Below, piece after piece: positions 48,201-60,431 of a stretch of 64,000 nt of DNA. The position numbers and the translations under genes were made by a program. Below the pieces are notes generated by a model. That model saw only the letters and a program-made list of their open reading frames with translations, was not told the origin of the DNA and did no database searches. Source of the DNA: Nicotiana tabacum (lineage: Eukaryota > Streptophyta > Magnoliopsida > Solanales > Solanaceae); the NCBI RefSeq assembly GCF_000715075.1, contig NC_134081.1, positions 109,666,108 to 109,730,107 on the forward strand. The letters run 5' to 3'. Position 1 is the stretch's first letter. Each line of letters starts with the position of its first letter.

Positions 48201-49196
48201 GTGAAAGATTATATTTTTAAATTGTGTAGATCAATGTTGCGCATTTATTAAATTATTTTATCTTGTTATATTCTTCATCATTGATCTGTGATATATATTT
48301 TAAATTTGTTTGCCTTTTTCCTGCTAATTGTTTTACCTGTTTAATTGAAACTTGGTTTCTTTCATACTGTGCATTATTTGAAGGTTGATTTTCTTTAAAT
48401 TAAATATTATTAATATAAAGTATTTGACATTTTTAATTTTGATATTGAAGCAACGTATTAAAAATTTGGAATATTATTTTCCTGAATTATTTATTCTTGA
48501 ATATTTTCGTGAGATTTTTTTTCGTGGAAAATTGAAATAGATATTGTGAAATTATTTATAATTTGGGACTACGAGGCGGTACCTCGGCAGTGCCCTTTTT
48601 AAATATTGATTTATGGCCATAGTTGCCTTCGATTAATTGTTGTGATTTTCATAAAGTTGAAGGAAATTCTGTTTTGATTCCACGAGATATTATTTGCAAT
48701 TATTTGGTGTCATTAAATGTGACATACTATTTGACTCATTTCTAGTATCATTTTATTTTACTATATTGTTAAACATTTTACCATTCCATTACTATATTCC
48801 AGTAGGGCCTCACCTGACCTCGTCACTACTCTACCGAAGTTAGGCTTGGCACTTACTGGGTACCGCTGTGGTGTACTTATACTACGCTTCTATACGTCCT
48901 TTTGTGCAGATCCAGGTACATCTTACCAGCCTAGACGTCAGTGAGTTATTTGCGCACGGAGATTTCGAGGTATATCTGCCAGCGTCCGCAGACTCCGAAG
49001 TCCCCTTCTATCATTTTATGTTGCTTCCTTATATTTTATTTAGACCTTGATATATAGAGACATTGAGAATAAATTCTTAGAAGCTTGTGATTTTTTATTT
49101 CTACCGGGTTTTGGGAGTTGAAATTGTTTGAATGGTAGTTTATTTGTTTCAGATATTTATTATTATTCCGCATTGTTAGGCTTACCTAGTCTCTAA
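45257..49196 (+). mobile_element. Different gypsy-type LTR inserted in the gypsy 1 3' LTR
   Basis: Begins TGTGATGACCCAAAATATT, typical of another Solanaceae gypsy LTR family. It runs to a CTTACCTAGTCTCTAAAAC phrase that normally lies shortly before the LTR end, so the last tens of bases seem lost. It contains two near-identical 1,020-bp units (about 46016-48070), each with its own tandem sub-repeats. No internal region or second LTR is present, so it behaves as a truncated solo LTR. Confidence 0.75.
46016..48073. repeat. 1,020-bp tandem duplication within the inserted LTR
   Basis: Copy 1 starts near 46016 and copy 2 near 47036; GCATGTCCCGAAGG stands at 46021 and 47041. The phrase ATTGGAGCATGTC is present at the start, the junction and the end (48066), as expected for unequal exchange at short homology. 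Copy 2 has an extra run of about 12 bp near 47640. Each copy holds four units of a 21-bp repeat (GGACTTTTAGTGACGGAAAAT type; first array about 46462-46545). Confidence 0.9.
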
Positions 49197-49210
49197 AACT
49201 AACAATTTTA

Positions 49211-50216
49211 CCCCTAGTGAGCGGAGGTACCTACTGAGTGTGAGTGCCGAGCGCGAGTGCCTAGTGATTTGGGAGGATTGAGTGATTGTGAGGACTGAGT
49301 GATTGGGAGGAATGAGTGATGGGAGGACTGAGTGAAATGATACTATGAGAGTATGTATATGAGTTTATCACTGAGTTGCATCGCATTGACATGCACACAT
49401 GACATACATGCATAGAGATGGATTTTTCTCATTATGTATAATATCACATCATTCATGATTTCTCACACATGTTGATAGATGGGCATAGCGATTCATTTAT
49501 TTTATACGGGTTATCTGGAAGAAAATGAAACATCTCATTTATTGTCGAAAGGATTTTGGGAAAATTACAGTTTTCAGACTTACTTATATTTTGGTGATTT
49601 CAATGAAAAGAATTGAGTTTTTACTATTATACTTTAAAATAAAATATTTATTTTTTCGGAACTGTGAACGAACTGAGCATTTTATTATTGAGTTATTCTT
49701 TGTGTTGCCTCAATTTTATTGTTATGAAATTTTTTCTGGATATTGTTGTGAACTATTAGTTTTGGACCCGACCTTGGTAAAAGCTCGTCACTACTTTCAA
49801 CATAAGGTTAGGTTTGTTACTTATTGAGTACATGGGGTCGGTTGTACTCATACTACACTTCGGCACTTTGCGTGCAAATGTTGGTTGTTGATGTTACTGC
49901 GTTCGTTGGGAGCTGGATCTGAAGATGTACTTGCGTTCCGGTTGTAGCTGCCTCTTGTTCATGGTAGCCTTATATTTATAACAATCTGTTCATGTATATT
50001 TCGAACAGATGATGTATTATTTCATACCAGTTTTGTAAATTCTATTCTTAGAAGCTCATGATTTGTACTACCAGTTCTTAGGGAATGTATAAGATTAAGA
50101 TCTTTATTTACTTAAATTGTCTTAGTAGTTTCATTGGAATTGGATAGTTACTAATTGGCTTACCTAGTGGGTTGGGTAAGGTGCCATCACGACTAGTTGG
50201 ATTTTGTGTCGTGACA
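49211..50216 (+). repeat. Gypsy 1 3' LTR, second part
   Basis: Parallel to 38111-39104 of the 5' LTR, ending TGTCGTGACA. Its first part (49211 to about 49490) repeats material already present at 44968-45256, so a segment of about 245-290 bp is found on both sides of the inserted LTR. Confidence 0.85.
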
Positions 50217-52195
50217 GCTTTGGGTCAGCAAATACGCCTGGCAATATTTTGCAAATGAATTATCACTTGAACTTCAAGTTCACAATTTTTCGTACGAGGA
50301 TGTAGATGTACTCATAATAATTCATTACATGCATTACTTTTTCAGCTGCCCATTTTCTCCCCCTATTGTTGGGATCACCAACACATATCCCTAGCCTTAT
50401 TTGGGAATCTATCTTTGTGCATGGTGGAATAATTAAATCATATAGCACATTCATATTTCTAGATGGAAATTATTTGGTTCCTGACCCTGAACTGATTGTG
50501 ATAGGGAGAACTTATCATAACTTGGCTTGATGCGTACAAGTGTTGTGGTATATTAAATAATACATCAAATACCAAATTTTATTTTGGCAGTTTTGTTCTC
50601 ATAACCAATGTTTATGATATAATTTGAGGCATACAATTTCTGCTAAACCAACTTGGATTTAAACCAATATTATCAAGATATATTATCATAATTTATATTT
50701 TTGAACTGTGCTCTAATAATTTGAGTAATCTATCTTACAAAAGCCAAACTGCAAGTTGATAACAAATGCACATGTGACCATAGAATAGATGCATCCATTA
50801 AAATCATATAATAGTAAACGATCCACATGGCAGGTGACTGGACCCATATATTTATCACCTTTTATTTGTTCCAGAAATCAAGGGATTCAATCCCAACATT
50901 AACTGGTATATCATGAGTATAAGCAGCACAAGAGAATTGTTGAAAAATCTTCTATTTCTTCAATATATGCCAATGTAATTCTCAATTAATTTTTCGCATC
51001 ATAATTGAACCGGGATGGTCAACCGGTCATGCCAACTAATATTTGTTTCAGTAAACCTCTAGTTTACTTGTGACATATGATTCCATCATCATGTTTATAT
51101 TTGTGTAGTACAAATAGAAATAAAATCGGGCAACCTTTCATATTTACCCATTATGATTATAGAAATATGAAGATATTCAATATTTCTTTCATTTATAGTC
51201 TCAATATTCCAACCACTTTGACTTATACATTTGAAACTCAAAAAGTTTCTTTTGAGACTTTACAATATCAATGCCGTGAATAATTTTATTCATTTGGATA
51301 GTAACAAATTAATTTTTCCGGAGCTCTTAACAACTTTTGTACTACAAAATCTTTTGTCACACCATTCATATGGTAAATGTCTCATTCACGGAGAAAATTA
51401 TATCATAATAGATTGTCATGGTCAAAATAATCATAAGCAAAATCATTTCTTGCTTTAATTTTGCCTTTAATAACTTTTTATAAGGCACAACAAAATATTT
51501 TTGTTTTGGCGTATTACATGTACGCGACCAATGACATATTCATGTAACCACACAATGATATTTATTCTCTTTATTTCACTCAAACCTCCCGTAGATGTGA
51601 GTTGTGTGGTATTCATCTAATCATGCATTGCATGTCTTATTCATTACTTTTATAACATATTTCTACATTCACCTTTAGGAATAGGTCTGCATTCTCAATG
51701 CTTATCACATGTCACATCCTCTTCAAGGAATGGATCATAATCATCGGTATGCTTTATTATTTTTCATACCAATTTGATGGTAAACATTGCCTCCATATTT
51801 TGAAGGACTATCTTGAGAACCCTTATTGTTCTCCTTTTATAATCATAGTGATGATTATTATTATTTTGATCTTTGAAACGCCCACGTTTATTATTCAACC
51901 ACTTGTCTTCATTTAGACTTATTATGCGCCGCTACCACATTCTTTTCAAGAATGGAGCAAATCAAGTGGGGCAATATTCATGCCTTTTCATGAAAAATAT
52001 ATTTTTTTTAGTCATCATTATATCATCAGTATGGTATAGTGGGACTCAACCCAATGTCTTACCAATATAAAGGCATGTTAGGCCATAATGAATTGGGACT
52101 CAAAACCATCTCTTATCATCATGGGGCATCAGGACTTGATCCTGATGTCTTACCCTCATGGTGCATTGTGACTTGAACTCATTGAAGTTGATATC
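50217..52195 (-). pseudogene. Copia middle block: integrase-end and gag-side remnants
   Basis: This is the continuation of the split copia element. On the minus strand at about 50400, a short match to the conserved copia motif near the integrase C-terminus is visible (SQIRLGICVGDPN where RLGIYVG-type is usual). The remainder is decayed. Imperfect direct repeats around GGGACTCAA and ATGTCTTACC lie at 52040-52180. Gypsy target duplications bound both edges. Confidence 0.6.
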
Positions 52196-55100
52196 TGTAA
52201 TGACCCGACTTGTCATTTTAAGAATCTATGGCCCATTCAGCTACATAAGGTCCCGAGCAACTTCGTAGTACGTATTATGACTTGCATGTGTGGTCGTTTG
52301 ATTTTCGGAAGATTCATAATTTAAATTGAAAGAATAATTCTTATTTTTGAAGCTTAAATGAAAAGAGTTGACCGAAGTTTGACTTTTGAGCAAACCACTC
52401 AAGAATGGAAATTTGATAATTCCAATAAGTTCGTATGATGATTTCAGACTTGGGCGTATATTCGGGTCGAGTATCAGGTGGCCTGGGAGTATTTCAGCGC
52501 CTATTACTAAAGGTTGGCATTTTTAAAGTTTAAGAATTTCCTATGTTTGGGTTGAAGTGGATTTTTATGTTATCGATGTCTGTTTGGGATTTCGAGCCTG
52601 GAATAGTTTCGCATGGTGATTCTTGTATTAGGGGAGCGTCCGTATGTGGATTTGAAAGTCTATAGGTCATTTCGGGGTCATTTGGTGGAAGTTAGAAATT
52701 TGAAGGTTTTTGGAAAGTTTGACCGAGAGTGAACTTTTTTATATCAGGGTCAGATTCTGATTCCGGAAGTGGGAGTAAGTCCGTAATGTCAATTATAACT
52801 TGTGTGCAAATTTCGAGGTCAAACGAATTTGATTTGATAGGTTTCGGCGTCGAATGTAGAATTTTGAAGTTCTAAAGTTCATAAAGCTTGAATTGGGATG
52901 CGATTCATGATTTTGATATTGTTTTATGTGATTAGAGGTCTTGAGCAGGTTCGTGTTATGTATTGGGACTGGTTGGTATGATTGGACGGGATCCCGGGGG
53001 CCTCGGGTTTGATTCGGGGAGGTTCCGGACCAAGTTTGGGTGTTTTGATGTTGCTTGTTGCTGGTTCACGTGTTGTTCTTCACATTCACATGGAGCCTCT
53101 CGTATTCACGAAGAAGGATTTTGCTGTTAGGACTTTGTTATTCGCGTTCGCAAAGAGGTTCTCGCGTTCCCGAAGAAGGAAATTTTGATATTCGTTGTCT
53201 CAATTTGGAGGCTCATATCTCGCAATCTATAAGAAATTTGGGGATGATCCAAAACTAAAAGTTGTAGCCCTTTGTGTCTATATTTTAAAAAGGTTAACCA
53301 TTTGTCATTTGGAGTTGTGTACAAAATGTTATGGTAGATAAGCTATAGACAGTCCGGGAAGAGTTTGGAAATCTCTGTTGCACAGGGCTGACTTTGGAAG
53401 CTTATATCTCGAAATCTATAAGGAATTGGGAGATGTGCAACAAATAAAGTTATATCCCTTGGAGTCTAGTTTTCAGAAAGTCAAACCATTCATCATTTGG
53501 AATTTTGTACAAAACGTTATGACCATTATACTAGAGGCTGTCTGAGAAGCGTTTGAAAATGGCTTCTGAAGAATTTGTTCATCGCGAACGTGAGGGGAGT
53601 GTCACGAACGTGAAGAACAAACCCCTCGGCAGCAGAATAAAGTCCAAATTCATCTCATTCTTATATTTTTGGACCAAGGAATCTCGGGTGAGGCAATTGT
53701 TCGAGAATGTTTCAAGAAAAACATTGGGGGTAAGAATTACTAACTTGATTTTGGTTAAATTACCTGAATCTATTGTTGTTTTTATCACTAAATTAGTGAA
53801 TTGGGTTGAAAATGGTAGAAATTCTCTAGATTTTAATTTAAGATTTGAAGGGCGATCCGTTATCGAAATTAGATAATTTTGGTATGGTTGAACTCGTATC
53901 GAAACGGGTATTCGAATTTTGTAAAAACTTTGTTGGGTTCCGAGGGGTGGGCCCCGCGTTGTCATTTTCGAATAAAATTTTAAGTTGGTATTTTATTATC
54001 CGGAGTTATTTCCGATAAATTTTATTGAAGTTATACAATTAATTTTGATAGATTTGAGCCATCCGGAGGTCAATTCAAGCAAGAAGACTATTTTGAAATA
54101 TTAGCCTAACTTCAAAAAGGTAAGTATCTTGCCTAACCTCGAGTGGGGGAATTTTCCCTTTGGCATCGAGTCTTATGCGTCATTTGTGAAATGTGAAAAG
54201 CCGTGTACGTGAGGTGACGAGTACGTACTTAGGTTTATATGTGCAGAATATATTGGTTAAAGTCTCAGGTATATTATGTAGTAAATTGGATAACCGTTGA
54301 CATTTATTAAATCAATCATCTATTTGACGTGCCTCAATTCGTGTTTGTTGAATTTGTTTTTATATGACAATTTGTTGTGATTATTACTTGTATATTTATG
54401 TGAATTCCGTGAGTTTGGTCATTTGATATTTCTTGAAACTTAATTTTATTATGGATTTTCCATCTGCAAATAATTAATGAAATAACTTTAAACCGAGGCA
54501 TTTTATAATTATCGAAAAATTGAGATTAAAGAAGGTGTTGTTCTATGCTGAGTTATTTTTCCATCTTTGTTGTTGTTTTGAGGTTTTATATACATTGTAT
54601 GGAGCCTTGGGCTATTTGTTGTGAAATTGATTGATTTGTTATATCGTTGGATTTGGTTGTGGCCATTGGGCAAATTGTGATATGAATTGATTTTTGTTAT
54701 GTTGTCGTGATAATATTCCGTGTAAATTGTTGATTTATTATTTTGAGGATATAAGGGTGGCACTCTACTGTTGATATTATGTGGGTATAAGAGTGGCATT
54801 TCACTGTTGTTATGTGTGTTGGGATATTGTCTGGGCGGAGTGATAAGGGTGGCTATAGGAGAGATAAGGGTGGCAATATGAGCGATAAGGGTGGCTATAG
54901 GATAGATAAGGGCGGCTATTGTCAGGGATGATATGCGATGATGTGAAGTTATTGTGTTGGTAATTTTCATGTGATGTTGGGGTAGTCCTTGTGTTTATTT
55001 TTATATCTTGTGCAACTTGTCTTGTTGTTACAGTAAACTTGATAATAGCTTAATTTATGTTGAAATCGTGAGCCTGTGGCTATTGCCGGGCAGGTAATGT

Positions 55101-56227
55101 TATATGGGATCGGGTTGCACGCCGCAACGGATATGAAGCTTGGGCACAAGGTGCCGGGAAAAACATATGATGGTTTTATTATTGGCACGTGAATTGTCTG
55201 TGTAGTTGTGATATGAAAAGTGGGTACGAGGTGCCGGAAAAATATGAGAATTTAATTATGGGTACGAAGTGCCGTAGAAATATGAAAGTGGGTTGAGACC
55301 CATGTTTACGAAAAATATGAAAATATGCTGAGACCTGCATTTTTATGATTATGAAATGGGGGTGTCATATGGTGACTTTTAATTGAAAGAATTATATTCA
55401 AAATATTTATTTGGAAGGAGTTTTATTCAAAAAAGTATTATTTGAAATAATTGCATTTGAAAGATATTTATTTGTGAAAATTATAATTGAAAGAGATTTA
55501 TTGAAAGAATTATATTTGAAAGATATTTATTTGAGGAAATTATATTTGAAAGAGAGTTATTTGGAAGAATTATATGTGAAAGATATTTATTTGAAGGACT
55601 TGATTTAATTGGGTGTACTTGTATTTATTATTTTTTGAGCAATAATAATGGTGTTCTTGTTGCCCTACTGTGTATATCACTGGTTGATTATTGTTGCCAT
55701 CATTGTTATTTGTTTCATATTATTTTTGTATACTATATTGCACAAGTTATTAGACTAGTGAATGTCTTGGCTGTACCTCGTCACTACTCCACTGAGGTTA
55801 GTCTTGATATTTACTGGGTACCGACTGTGGTGTACTCATACTACACTTTTACACATTTTTGTGCAGAACCATGTATTGGAGATATCGGACTCGGGCAGAG
55901 TTAGAGTATGATCGCAAGGATTCAAGGTAGAGTTGCTTGGTCGTCGCTGTCCCTTGGAGTCTTTCCATTTTATTCTACTTTTAATTATTAATCAAACAGT
56001 ATTTGGTATTAGATCCTTGAGATCATTTCATGTATTCAGTTAGAGTTCGTGACTCAGTATTATGAGTCTTGGGAGCTTGTTGTAATTATTTTCGCTATTG
56101 ATTTTGACACTAGTATTTAATTATATGTTAAAAATATTTTTGGCTTGAATTGAAATTATAATTGGCTTACTTAGTCTTATAAACTAAGTGCCATCACGAC
56201 TCATGTGGTGGGAATTTGGGTCTGACA
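52196..56227 (+). repeat. Gypsy 2 5' LTR (4.0 kb)
   Basis: Begins TGTAATGACCCGAC and ends GGGTCTGACA. It contains two copies of the shared module of about 130 bp (53205-53340, 53395-53530), GGTAAG sites near 53730 and 54119, a GATAAGGGTGGCTATAG minisatellite (about 54837-54915), a GGCACAAGGTGCCGG-type repeat (55140-55275) and a degenerate TTGAAAGATATTTA array (55385-55605). Confidence 0.85.
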
Positions 56228-57116
56228 AGTTGGTATCAGAGCTCTAGGTTCATAGGTTCTACGAGTCACGAACGAGTTTAGTAGAGTCTTGCGGATCGGT
56301 ACAGAGACGTCTGTACTTATCTTCGAGAGGTTACAGAGCTAGTTCCACTTCTTTCATTCCTTATCGTGCTGCATTTATTCAGCTTGAAGCATATATCTTA
56401 TGTTCTTTTTTGCATCCACTCGTGTATGAAATTGCGCACTCGGTATCAACTATGCTTCAACGGTTCGTGATACTACAGAGGGGTTATAAGGGAGCCAGGG
56501 TTGCTCAACCATTGTTACCACGTGTCGTCCAGATCGATGAGGTGGAAGTATTGAGAGATCATTCAGTTGTGCACATTGGGGTGCAACAGGTTCTAACATC
56601 TGGTTGATAAGTACAATCTTAAAAAGGTTTAATTAGTTGCCTAATCGTCACAATCGTGGTAGGGTCATGAGGTGGAAGTAGATCTGAAGATAATTGGTTG
56701 TATTAGAGACTATGTGGTTCGTATGTGATTTCTATTTAGCGAAGGGTACATACTAGCAGCCAAGACACTGGAGGAAGCGAGTTTAACTGTCACAAGGATG
56801 ACATGTGCCAAATAAATGGCTTGAGGTGTCTTATAACCGGTGTCGTACGAGCGATGAAGGTTAGTATTGCGGATCATCAAAAAGTGCCATATGGCTTAGA
56901 TTGCGGGGCCATATGTTATATCAGTTTTGGTCTGAGATGTATTTATGTGGTATTGAAAGGTTCTCCGAAACTTGTATATGATTAAAAGCTGAGATTTGTA
57001 TGGGACGATGTTGGGACTTGCAGTATTCCCACGTCCTTAATAATTCTACATTTCAGTATCAGCGGGGTTATGGAAATAATTTCAGAATACTCAGGGTGCT
57101 TCAGTAAGTTCTTTTA

Positions 57117-57317
57117 ATGCACCACCATTCCTATAATGGTTATTACAGTTATCCGGCACAGACTCAGTATGAGCAGTCGAACCCGCAGAGGTGTTGTTAT
57201 CAGTGTGGTGATACAAGGCACATCATGAGAGATTGTCCTAGATTTGGGAGAGGCGGATTTCATCATAATACTCAGGCTACAGGCTCTATTCCAGTTACTA
57301 CCCCATATGCACAGTAA
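57117..57317 (+). pseudogene. Gypsy gag zinc-knuckle relic
   Basis: A 66-codon open stretch with a canonical CCHC knuckle (CYQCGDTRHIMRDCP), preceded by a Gln/Tyr-rich segment and followed by a Gly-rich one, as at the gag C-terminus of plant Ty3/gypsy elements. Upstream sequence (from about 56400) has further gag-like but broken frames. No protease or reverse transcriptase follows. Confidence 0.75.
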
Positions 57318-58518
57318 GTTAGGGGTGGAGGACAGACGGGTAAGGGGGCGCCCTAGAGGGGGAGGCCCGACCCATTGATATAATTGATATGGTATGGTTG
57401 AGGCCGCTACATCAGATTGTGTCGTTACAGGTATGATTTAATTTGTAATAGAGGAGCACTGTTCTTATTTGATTCAATTTCAATTATCGGGGTAAGACCT
57501 CCTATCATGCTCCATGTATAGTGAGTTACTGATTTTGTACACCACTCACGTGTTTATCCCCGTTGGGAGATTTGATGATGTTAGCCTGTGTCTATCATTT
57601 TTATTTTTGTTCACTATTGATGGCTATAAATCCAAAAATGACTTTCTATTACTCACTACAGTGCGTTTTGATATGATTTCGGAATAATTAATTTTAATTT
57701 TATGAATTATATGCCCTACCGAGATGAAGGTTCATTATGTGTTGTGAAAACTGTTTACGGAATATATTAAAAAGAAGAAAGAAAGGAAATTAAAAATTTC
57801 AGTTGGCACAATGTGCAAAATACTTGTGATTCGGAGTTGAGGACGAGATTCTCGCATTTTTATATGATGTAAAATATTTAAACTGGGCTACAAGCCGCGA
57901 TGGAACTTATATAAGAACAAGGTCCTTGTGGTAAAATATTTATGAGTTAAATTCTCCCTTTGTGAAATTTAATATGTACTATGGTACTAATAGGGAGTCA
58001 TGCATGATAGACTTATGTGATAATTCATTTATGTATTTCTGTGCCATAATTGTGCTGTAATTATTGAGTGTTAGACTACGAGGTGAGTGCCCAGGTGACG
58101 TTAAATGCGACTCGTTAATTCAGATAAATAATTATGAGGTCTTCATGCCTTGCGTGTTGATGTCAGTGTTACGAAAAGTTGAAATGAGATTTTGGTGAAT
58201 ATGAGATTAATTGAGGATGCTGAAAATTAATTATAAACAGTTATATTGACCAAAGATGTGGTTATGGACATACATATAATGTGTGCGTAGGCACGAATTT
58301 CTATATCCGGTTGAAACTAATACAGTGTTTTGATGTCGGGAATTCGAAATTTATTTGGAGTGTAAGAAATTGGCTTAAAGGCTTATAAGTGTGAATAAAA
58401 AAAATAATCTCCATTGAGATGATATTGTCGGACCCCTGTTAAATTTACGGTAACGTAGAATCACCCGTGAGTATGTGTGAAATAATGCATTGAGTAATTT
58501 AATGTCATCAGAATAATA
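57318..58518. other. Decayed gypsy 2 internal sequence
   Basis: No open frame of note and no recognisable protease, reverse transcriptase or integrase motif. It is read as eroded internal retrotransposon DNA between the gag relic and the CACTA terminus. Confidence 0.45.
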
Positions 58519-60431
58519 CACTACAAGAAACTTGGTCTTTAGCGACCACTTCTTAACGAAAGGACATGAATCCGGTCATTATAAGTATACTAATCACAGA
58601 CTAATTTTTTTTCCAGTCGTTAGAGCCGATTTTTAGTTCAACAATAATGCGGGAAAAATATTTGGTCCTTTAAGAGTATAATATCCAGCCGTAAAACTAC
58701 TCAACAAACATTAAGGCGCTACTTTTTTCCTCTTTTTTTTTTTCCCAACCCCCTCCTCCACTCCCCCGACCATCCCCCCGCTGCCCAAAGATAAATGAAT
58801 AAAGAGAGAGAAAAAAAAGAACCCTAAGCCATTCTCTCTGTTTTTGAAGAGTAAAATTATGCGGCTGAAATTGATGCTCAATTTCGATCTACAATTTTCT
58901 TCTCTCTCTGTTCAAGGTAAGTCTTTGCCAAATCACTAAACCTGTGGTAGCAACAATGGAGTGTGATATTGGGTATTCTTTTGCAGTTTCTAATTATTTA
59001 TTTGTTTGATCGTATTTATTATCTTTTACAGAAACTGCGATGGTTTAGTAATCAGCTTTTGAGTATTGTAATGGAAGTTCCTGCGATATATGGCAATCTA
59101 ACAGTTCTTTTGTTTTGTTTTACTCTTCTGTTGTTGGTTATTTATTTTCAAAGGTTTCCTCGAGCCCTAATTTCTATTTGGCATTGTCCTATTCATACTT
59201 TATCTCAATTCAAAGGTATCTATTTATGCCATAACATCTGATCTATTTCCCCTCTTTGCTTTTATTTTCCTCTTTAAGACGTACATTGAATTTGATATAA
59301 CCTTAATTAAATTTCATGTTTATTTGTTTTAAGAAAACTTTTTAATTAATTTTATGCAATTCTAACATTGTCTCACACATTGTTTAGAAACTGTATTAGG
59401 GGGAGCAAGAGAAAGATTAAAAATAATTAAGAGTCGAAAAGAAAATTTGAACTGTGAATGTTACTGGGGAAGGACACCAATGTCAAAGTTGAGTTGATGG
59501 TTGCAAAATTAAGTTAAATAGAAGACTTGAAAGTTCGAGAAAAAGAAAAGAAGGCTTAAATCCACGAATCTCATATATACTCGTGTGCCACTATGACTTA
59601 ATCCAACTCGTTGAAATTTTAGTTTCTAAATCTATCACAACTTATTTTGGTAGAATGCTAATTGATTGTTATTTGCTATTCTTGACCTAGTCATCTAAGT
59701 GAAGTAAATATTTGTTTGCTCATAAGTGTGTGTAGACCTTTAAGTGAATTTATAATTTTTTTCTTGAAGTGTTCCCTCGTTTGTTTGTTAGTTTGTTAAA
59801 TAAATACTTGCTTTTTGTTTTTTTGGTTGTTTGCCATCAGCTTGCATTTCCAGCATAAATTTTTCTGTAGAGTACATGAAATTCCATCTTGATTTTGAGT
59901 TGGAGAAGAGTTTGTTTAACAATTAACAGGAGCAATAGCTGGTTTGATTAGCAGAAGTTCCATAGAATCAATTGAGCAGTAGTTTTCTTCATATAATAAT
60001 TTATTTATCAATATGTATTACTTAGTTTAATTTGGAGACAGTTTCATAGCGTAGTTATTAACCAGAAAAGGTACATAGCGAAAAGGAAGATAAAGGGAGT
60101 GATAACAAGTAGTTGCTAAATCATACAACCTGCAGTAGTTATAATTTCTGTGAGTTGAATTGAGAAGTTGACACTGAATTTGGAATCTCTTAATGTCATA
60201 AACATATTTATCTATACCAAAGTCCAAATGTATTTAGAATTCCTTCTTCATGACATGTGCCACAATTTCATCGACATTATTGCTCTCAACCATTTTATTT
60301 TTCTAACTAACCAGGTTGCGTTGTAACCTTGGCATGTATGTATAGCTTAAAATTATTGATCTGGTGATTGGGTACCTGATATATATTGTTCAAAGTATTT
60401 TCATATTTTCTTACCAACCCTTGGATTGTAT
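58519..60431 (+). mobile_element. CACTA (En/Spm) DNA transposon fragment with gene-like segment
   Basis: Starts with the CACTACAAGAAAC terminus followed by TTAGCGACC-type subterminal sequence. At about 58800-58920 there is a leader-like stretch (CCCTAAGCC, CTCTCTCTG) running into a strong splice-donor-like CAAG|GTAAGTCTTT (about 58917). A 92-codon hydrophobic frame follows at 58963-59241 and is not recognised. No inverted CACTA terminus was found before the LTR sequence resumes at about 60432. The element is truncated, and no transposase was seen. Confidence 0.6.

Larger units (their letters stand above)
35932..50216 (+). mobile_element. Gypsy element 1 (non-autonomous Ty3/gypsy), 14.3 kb with a further LTR inside
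   Basis: Flanked by the target duplication GCTTT (35927-35931 and 50217-50221). The 5' LTR is 35932-39104. A primer-binding site complementary to initiator tRNA-Met (TTGGTATTAGAGCT) starts at 39107. The internal region is 39105-42773, with a polypurine tract (AAGTGGCGGAGAA) at 42761-42773. The 3' LTR starts at 42774 and is interrupted by another LTR (45257-49196), then resumes at 49211-50216. No gag or pol frame above 118 codons is present between the LTRs, as in large retrotransposon derivatives. The two LTRs differ by many, mostly transition, changes, so it is not recent. Confidence 0.87.

Noticed and set aside
53553..53965. Overlapping 107- and 128-codon frames on both strands in the gypsy 2 LTR
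   Set aside because: Both are within non-coding LTR DNA and resemble no protein family.
54509..54970. 153-codon Thr/Ile-rich minus-strand frame
   Set aside because: It is the reverse reading of the GATAAGGGTGGC minisatellite; its open length is a repeat artefact.
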